The notes beneath the pieces were generated by a model. That model did no database searches and was not told the DNA's origin. It worked only from the letters and a program-made list of their open reading frames with translations. The position numbers and the translations under genes are program-made. This document shows, piece after piece, positions 4,032-7,913 of a DNA stretch of 7,913 nt (the stretch's first letter is position 1; every line of letters begins with the position of its first letter). The DNA is from JAZKAD01 sp040389305 (GTDB lineage Bacteria; Pseudomonadota; Alphaproteobacteria; Rickettsiales; Rickettsiaceae), in contig JAZKAD010000044.1 in NCBI GenBank assembly GCA_040389305.1, positions 1 through 7,913 on the forward strand, read 5' to 3'.

Positions 4032-6440
4032 ATGTCTAAAGAACAAAAGATAGACCCTACATCTCCAGCAGTATATTCAGCTATTGATCGTATTCTGGAC
4101 GGAAAGGAAGCGGGTTTGCTCGGTAGTATTTTAGCCGACTTTACTCCTAGTGAAGAGGGTAAAAAGCCTTCTGGGATCAGCGCAAGGTCAATCTTTAGAG
4201 CGATAGGGTTTGCTATAAGACGTCCGCTTGATACGGTAACTCTTATAAGATTCGCCAGGTCTGGCGGATATACATCACCAGAATTTCAAAACAAATTACT
4301 AAATAGCGATAAATTATGGGATGCCTTGGATAAGGAGGCTCCGGGGAAAATACCTCAGTTTGCTAAAATAGCTGCATCATTCATGAGCGACGCCCCTCTT
4401 CCTTCTGTTCCAGTTGAAGTTCAGTCGGATCCTTTGGCTCCATCGCCTTATGCAGCCGCCATAGAAAATTTGCGCGGCAATCCAAGGCTGCGTCAACTTC
4501 TGGCGAATAACAAAGAAAGCTTACAGACTGCGGTAGAAAGCTTGCAAAACAAATATCCGGTCAAGGGTTATTTAGAGCAATTTGGAGTTAAGCCCGAAGC
4601 TTTTAAGTTGGTTCCTTGGGCTCTTACACATGTTGATGAAACATTAACCATGCTTGATGCTTTTGTAGTTAAAGATGCGGATGGCAAAAAAAGACCTTTC
4701 ATGAACACAGTAGGAACTATACTTAACATCGTTGCGCAAGATAAAGAATTGTCTCAATTTTTTAAAGATAATCCAGACATGGTGCCTGCGTTATCCGATG
4801 CATATCTTAATCAATATCCCGAGTGGTCTGATAGCATGGGCCTTCGTAGCGGAATTTTAAGATTAGTAGTTCCTCTTTTGGAGAATCCAGAACTTGCAAG
4901 AAATGTGATCATGGCTTACAACAGCAAGGATTTTATGAAGCTCGCTGACCTAATTGTTACGGAGCTTAGTAATCCAGGTAGCAAGCTTCTTGAGGCTATG
5001 CAAACAGAAGCGGGTAAGAAAGTTTTTGTGCGGCTATTTCAAGATATTATAGCAAATAACCCAAGCCTTAAAACCACTCTAGAGCAATATGGAGTCAGAG
5101 AGAAAGATATTCCAAATGTTGCTAAGATATTCGAGATTTTACTAAAAACCCCCGTAGATTTACAAAACACCTTCTCGTATGCAAAGAAGGGTGATTATGT
5201 GGGCATGATTAAAGAAATTCTTATCATATCTAATAGAAATCCTAAAATAAAAGAGTACTTGGAGGCTAATAAAGAATTGGTGGGTAGAGTAGCAGGAGGG
5301 GTGGTAGCAGAAAAATTGAGCCCCATCTCCCCAACTTTTGCATTGAATACAGTCTCTGCAACGACCGAGCAGTTCGCAAAATATGTAGTAGATTATATCA
5401 AGCAACCGGAACAAATTATAAACGCAATAGAGGGGTATAAGAAAGGTGGGGTAGCCGGGATTGCAGTAGCAAGCGTAGCTGCAGCGCGAGTAGTGAAAGA
5501 CGTTACGGTTGATGCTGCATCTCATTTGGCTTCAGCCACGACCAAGGCTGTAGGTGGTGCTGCGTCAGTCGTGGCTTCAGCGACGGCAAGCGCTGTAAGT
5601 AGCGCTGCCTCCGGCATAGTTTCGGCTACGCGCGGAGCAACATCTTATCTTCCTTGGTCCAAAACTGAAGCACAGAAGCAAGCGGATAATTTGAGTGATG
5701 AAAAACCTATAGCAGGAGGTATGTTTAAGGGGGTTACAATTTCTGGAGCTTCTAAAAATAAGCGCATCCTAAATGTAAATATTACGGATTCAACTTTTGA
5801 GGCTGCGAATATTTCTTACTCCTCCTTTAAATCTGCAAAATTTAAAGGCGTAGATTTTAGAGCGGCACAATTAATTGAGGTAAGTTTTTCAGGCTCTGTT
5901 CTTAATGGAGTAGATTTTACAGGAGCGAAATTGGAAGGCGTAAGTTTTATGGGTGCTAAACCAGATGCACCAACTTTACGTAGTATTTTAGACCCAAAAA
6001 CTAATCGTAAAAATACCAAATTATCAGGAATTGAAATACCAGCGGGTATATTAAAAGAAGCGTCTAAATATGCTACAGCCGAAAACCCCATTGATCTTAC
6101 TGGAGCTACGATAGTTGGAAGTGAAGCTGATATCAAAGATATTAATATTACTTATGTACGAGGGGGAAAAATAAAATATCTCAGCGCTAAACCTCCTATT
6201 GCATCAGTGTCACCCAATGCCTCTTTTGCAGAACCTCCTACTGTACCTTCTTCGCCTAACGCGTCTTTTGCAGAAGGAGATGCAGAACTGCTAGCTACAG
6301 TAGATCTTGTGAAATCAGTTCAAAAAGAAGCGGCAAAAATTGGAGCTGGAGTAAATGGAATGATCACCTCTTCTACTTCTGACGCAAAAACGACGCCCCC
6401 AGGTACGAAGCCCAAAGATCCTAGGTCGAGGCTGATATAA
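4032..6440 (+). CDS. Large multidomain pentapeptide-repeat protein of unknown function
   Basis: I recognise no full-length family for this 802-residue protein. Residues 1-130 are mixed helical with no signal peptide. Residues 140-420 are helical and carry recurring short units around N-P-x-[LIK]-[KR] (NPRLR 150, NPELA 285, NPGSK 314, NPSLK 343, NPKIK 403) plus a longer duplication, LEQFGV...NPDMV (181-251) and LEQYGV...NKELV (350-417). Residues 472-538 are Gly/Ala/Ser/Val/Thr-rich and almost free of bulky charge. Residues 582-643 are true pentapeptide repeats, with I/F/L every fifth residue from I584 to F639 (12 centres), forming about three beta-helix coils; a further short pair lies near 687-696. 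The tail is Pro/Ser-rich, contains SPNASFAE twice and ends basic (KPKDPRSRLI). Pentapeptide repeats usually act as protein-binding scaffolds or DNA mimics. It sits 21 bp after flbD with a strong Shine-Dalgarno and is likely co-transcribed. A secreted effector, a scaffold or a surface-linked protein are all possible. Confidence 0.8.
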   Translation: MSKEQKIDPTSPAVYSAIDRILDGKEAGLLGSILADFTPSEEGKKPSGISARSIFRAIGFAIRRPLDTVTLIRFARSGGYTSPEFQNKLLNSDKLWDALDKEAPGKIPQFAKIAASFMSDAPLPSVPVEVQSDPLAPSPYAAAIENLRGNPRLRQLLANNKESLQTAVESLQNKYPVKGYLEQFGVKPEAFKLVPWALTHVDETLTMLDAFVVKDADGKKRPFMNTVGTILNIVAQDKELSQFFKDNPDMVPALSDAYLNQYPEWSDSMGLRSGILRLVVPLLENPELARNVIMAYNSKDFMKLADLIVTELSNPGSKLLEAMQTEAGKKVFVRLFQDIIANNPSLKTTLEQYGVREKDIPNVAKIFEILLKTPVDLQNTFSYAKKGDYVGMIKEILIISNRNPKIKEYLEANKELVGRVAGGVVAEKLSPISPTFALNTVSATTEQFAKYVVDYIKQPEQIINAIEGYKKGGVAGIAVASVAAARVVKDVTVDAASHLASATTKAVGGAASVVASATASAVSSAASGIVSATRGATSYLPWSKTEAQKQADNLSDEKPIAGGMFKGVTISGASKNKRILNVNITDSTFEAANISYSSFKSAKFKGVDFRAAQLIEVSFSGSVLNGVDFTGAKLEGVSFMGAKPDAPTLRSILDPKTNRKNTKLSGIEIPAGILKEASKYATAENPIDLTGATIVGSEADIKDINITYVRGGKIKYLSAKPPIASVSPNASFAEPPTVPSSPNASFAEGDAELLATVDLVKSVQKEAAKIGAGVNGMITSSTSDAKTTPPGTKPKDPRSRLI
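4560..5282 (+). repeat. Two diverged copies of a ~72-residue helical unit within the 802-residue protein
   Basis: Residues 177-251 and 346-417 align end to end with little gapping. LEQFGV-K-P matches LEQYGV-R-E, followed by a hydrophobic helix, a K-D/K-G turn (VVKDADG versus AKKGDY), another helix (GTILNIVAQDKELSQFF versus KEILIISNRNPKIKEYL), and a closing N-P-D-M-V versus N-K-E-L-V. The spacing between copies is 169 residues. The DNA is clearly diverged apart from short islands such as TAGAGCAAT, so the duplication is old. Confidence 0.6.
5775..5960 (+). repeat. Pentapeptide-repeat block
   Basis: This encodes residues 582-643 of the 802-residue protein. Consecutive five-residue units follow A/G-x-x-F/L-x, for example SAKFK, GVDFR, GVDFT and GAKLE, with the central large hydrophobic residue in exact register twelve times. 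This is the signature of a right-handed quadrilateral beta-helix. Confidence 0.85.
6210..6275 (+). repeat. 42-bp-period duplication encoding SPNASFAE twice
   Basis: Codons for SPNASFAE occur at 6210-6233 and again at 6252-6275. The first four codons differ only at the third base (TCA/TCG, CCC/CCT, AAT/AAC, GCC/GCG) and the last four are identical. The six residues between and the flanks are Pro/Ser-rich. Confidence 0.8.
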
Positions 6441-6576
6441 TTATATTAAGTAACTATGGATTTTGTATATTAGAAAAATATCCTCGTCTTTAGCCAAGGA
6501 TGGCATCAAGGGGCCCTTGAGATACTTGAGACCCGATGATGCGGGGCGGAGGGCGCCCCTTAGATTAACCTTAGGA
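6441..6576. terminator. Convergent intergenic region with GC-rich foldable element, possible bidirectional terminator
   Basis: The spacer lies between the convergent 802-residue gene and ctrA. GGGGCG at 6543-6548 pairs perfectly with CGCCCC at 6554-6559 around the loop GAGGG. CCCG (6532-6535) pairs with CGGG (6542-6545) as an alternative. AAGGGGC (6508-6514) can pair with GCCCCTT (6555-6561) to enclose both. CTTGAGA is directly repeated nine bases apart (6516-6522 and 6525-6531). No strict T-run follows the strong hairpin on the plus strand. On the minus strand, a weak 5-bp stem (ATCCT/AGGAT, 6480-6484 with 6497-6501) is followed by ATTTTTC, which could end ctrA transcription. The element is far richer in GC than its surroundings. 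Confidence 0.45.
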
Positions 6577-7290
6577 TTAATTAGCGCCTTTAATAATAGC
6601 TGCTGTATCTAGATGTTCATAGTCTTTAAGCATGTAGCCTTGACCCCAAACGGTTTCGATATAATTCGTGCCACCGGCGGCGTCAGAAAGTTTTTTGCGT
6701 AATTTGCATACAAACACGTCTATTATTTTAATCTCAGGCTCATCATTGCCATTATATAGATGGTTCAAGAACATTTCTTTAGTAAGAACAGTCCCTTTGC
6801 GCATAGCAAGTAGCTCAAGTATTGCATATTCTTTATTAGTTAAATGCACTGGCTTAGAATCAACTTCAACAACTCTAGTATCTAGGTTAATTGTCACTTT
6901 ATCAAAGCGTATTACAGCTTCAGCATGACCCTTAGAGCGACGCACAATGGCTTGTATTCTAGCGATAAGCTCGCCACGATTAAACGGCTTTGTTAAATAG
7001 TCATCAGCTCCAAAGCCAAGGCCTTTAATTTTCTGATCTGCAGAAGATAATCCAGATAAGATAAGAATCGGAACCTTAATTTTAGCTGATCTCAATCTAA
7101 GTAATACTTCATATCCATCAATATCAGGTAACATAAGATCTAGAACTATGATATCATAGTCGTATAACGTCCCTATCTCTAAACCCTCTTCCCCAAGTTC
7201 AGCGGTATCGCATATCATGCCTTCTGCCGCTAAAGCAAGTTCTACAGACTTTGCAGTAGACGGATCGTCTTCAATAAGTAATACTCTCAT
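6577..7290 (-). CDS. ctrA: CtrA, cell-cycle response regulator (OmpR family)
   Basis: The 237-residue protein begins MRVLLIEDD. Its receiver domain (1-115) has acidic residues 7-9, phosphoacceptor Asp51 in VLDLMLPD, Ser79 in LILSG and Lys101 in LTKPF. The C-terminal winged helix contains VHLTNKEYAILELLAMRKGT, LTKEMFLNHLYNG, DEPEIKIIDVFVCKLRKKL and IETVWGQGYML, nearly identical to the Caulobacter CtrA DNA-binding domain. In alphaproteobacteria CtrA, fed by the CckA-ChpT phosphorelay, controls cell-cycle, motility and division genes by binding TTAA-N7-TTAA sites; in Rickettsiales the network is reduced. I chose ATG 7290 because it matches the family start and has GGAGA seven bases upstream. An in-frame ATG at 7395 would add 35 unrelated residues. 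The tail ends in KGAN, not the Ala-Ala seen in Caulobacter CtrA. Confidence 0.95.
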   Translation of the reverse strand: MRVLLIEDDPSTAKSVELALAAEGMICDTAELGEEGLEIGTLYDYDIIVLDLMLPDIDGYEVLLRLRSAKIKVPILILSGLSSADQKIKGLGFGADDYLTKPFNRGELIARIQAIVRRSKGHAEAVIRFDKVTINLDTRVVEVDSKPVHLTNKEYAILELLAMRKGTVLTKEMFLNHLYNGNDEPEIKIIDVFVCKLRKKLSDAAGGTNYIETVWGQGYMLKDYEHLDTAAIIKGAN

Positions 7291-7607
7291 TATATATTCT
7301 CCATAACGTTGCTTCTTTTGTTTTAAATAAAAATGAAAGAAGAGTGATAGTAATAAAACCGGGGGTATATTGCCATTAGTGCAGTATAAAAGCAAGAGAT
7401 ATTTTCATTCTTGTATCAAAAAAATTAATAGTAATTTCGAAATTGAAGTGACATGAGTTAAATAAGTATTATGGCTGAGCTTGAAGAACAGCAATTGAAG
7501 GCATAGATATTTACTATGATTTGTCTTGCACCATTATCATGATATGACATTATATCTAGCGAGTAAGCTGATTACTAAATACTAACCAATCTCTAAATAG
7601 GCCTTAT
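7291..7607. promoter_or_regulatory. Divergent ctrA-hslV intergenic region
   Basis: This 317-nt AT-rich spacer must hold both promoters. For ctrA, TATACT on the complement (7383-7388) is a good -10 match but has no convincing -35, and would give a leader of about 85 nt. For hslV, CTTGCA (7525-7530) followed by CATTATAT (7548-7555) loosely resembles alphaproteobacterial RpoH heat-shock promoters, which would suit an HslUV operon, but the match is imperfect. An 8-bp palindrome ATCATGAT lies at 7536-7543. Isolated TTAA half-sites are present, but no TTAA-N7-TTAA CtrA box was found. The longest plus-strand frame I noticed, at 7471, is only 11 codons. Confidence 0.35.
7298..7302 (-). promoter_or_regulatory. 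Shine-Dalgarno GGAGA for ctrA
   Basis: On the complement, GGAGA lies seven bases before the ctrA ATG at 7290. It decides the start in favour of the family-length protein over the longer reading. Confidence 0.75.
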
Positions 7608-7913
7608 ATGTTATATGGTACAGAAAATAGTAAAATAGATTTACATGGCACAACGATATTATGCATCAAAGTAGGTAATGAAGTCGTTATAGGGGCAGAT
7701 GGCCAGGTATCTTTTGGTCCAACTATTTTAAAATCCACTTCCCGCAAATTAAGAACACTTGCAAACGGGTCTATCGTTGCAGGATTTGCAGGCTCCACAG
7801 CAGATGCCCTGACGTTATTTGAAAGGTTAGAGGGTAAGCTTGAAAAGCATTCAAACCAACTAATGAGAGCAGCGGTGGAGCTTGCAAAAGATTGGCGCAT
7901 GGATAAATATTTG
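7608..7913 (+). CDS. hslV: HslV, peptidase subunit of the HslUV protease (3' end missing)
   Basis: 102 residues are visible out of about 175-180 expected. A 14-residue propeptide ends in HG, and the following Thr15 (TTILC) is the N-terminal nucleophile after self-processing, as in other alphaproteobacterial HslV proteins. Counting from that Thr, Asp17, Lys33 (TSRKLR) and Gly45 (IVAGFAG) of the active site are present. They are followed by the conserved TADALTLFERLEGKLEKH and LMRAAVELAKDWRMDKYL. HslV forms the double hexamer that degrades proteins unfolded by the HslU ATPase; hslU would be expected just beyond the edge. The Shine-Dalgarno is only AGG six bases upstream. The usual AGDGQ reads GADGQ here. 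Confidence 0.95.
   Translation, partial: MLYGTENSKIDLHGTTILCIKVGNEVVIGADGQVSFGPTILKSTSRKLRTLANGSIVAGFAGSTADALTLFERLEGKLEKHSNQLMRAAVELAKDWRMDKYL

Noticed and set aside
5160..5525. 121-codon minus-strand frame with Cys/Tyr-rich translation
   Set aside because: Antisense to the 802-residue gene; composition is typical of a shadow frame and no start signal is seen.
5816..6136. 106-codon minus-strand frame with apparent repeats (KSTPLNFA-like)
   Set aside because: The periodicity is the mirror of the pentapeptide repeats on the plus strand.
6508..6561. Considered as a tRNA or tRNA remnant because of GC-rich stems
   Set aside because: There is no T-loop GTTCGA-type motif, anticodon arm or CCA-adjacent acceptor pairing.
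6565..6580. TTAA-N8-TTAA resembling a CtrA binding site
   Set aside because: The spacing is 8 instead of 7, and it overlaps the ctrA stop codon between convergent genes, where no promoter is expected. It is common by chance in AT-rich DNA.
6668..6928. 86-codon plus-strand frame inside ctrA
   Set aside because: Antisense shadow of the conserved winged-helix domain.
7291..7395. 35-residue N-terminal extension of CtrA
   Set aside because: CtrA proteins start at MRVL, and a good Shine-Dalgarno precedes that ATG. The extension is 5' leader sequence.
7471..7506. 11-codon frame MAELEEQQLKA upstream of hslV
   Set aside because: Too short, with no clear ribosome binding site and no conserved feature.
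7604..7900. 98-codon minus-strand frame opposite hslV
   Set aside because: Shadow of a clearly conserved gene.

Overview
The window looks like an AT-rich alphaproteobacterial chromosome, most likely from a Rickettsiales-type host-associated bacterium. The reasons are a CtrA almost co-linear with the Caulobacter protein, an alphaproteobacterial-type FlbD, an HslV with the alphaproteobacterial HGTT processing site, and a secreted DUF2608 HAD-like protein of a kind common in intracellular bacteria. FlbD points to a lineage that keeps flagellar genes (Midichloriaceae-like), but placement below order is inference.

Layout: (1) the left edge holds the start of a leftward gene for a very acidic protein of unknown function. 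(2) A divergent spacer with a perfect 13-bp dyad leads into a secreted DUF2608/HAD-like gene broken by two 10-N assembly gaps. (3) Immediately after it lies a 5'-truncated GNAT acetyltransferase tail, overlapping a small P-loop kinase-like gene, which overlaps ygfZ (Fe-S cluster maintenance, folate-binding) by the 4-nt ATGA arrangement. (4) After a short gap comes flbD, a sigma54-dependent flagellar regulator with a degenerate receiver. (5) 21 nt downstream, behind a strong Shine-Dalgarno, lies an 802-residue protein of unknown function combining degenerate alpha-helical repeats, an Ala/Ser/Val-rich segment, a pentapeptide-repeat beta-helix and a Pro-rich tail with its own short duplication. 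(6) A GC-rich, highly foldable intergenic element separates it from the convergent ctrA. (7) A 317-nt spacer separates ctrA from divergent hslV, which runs off the right edge (hslU is expected next).

Functionally, the window holds two regulators of the alphaproteobacterial cell-cycle/flagellar cascade (CtrA and FlbD), the peptidase subunit of the HslUV protease, and an Fe-S maintenance protein. No flagellar structural gene and no fliX are visible. The 802-residue protein, apparently co-transcribed with flbD, is the least explained and most interesting item. No rRNA, tRNA, CRISPR array, insertion sequence or attachment site was seen.
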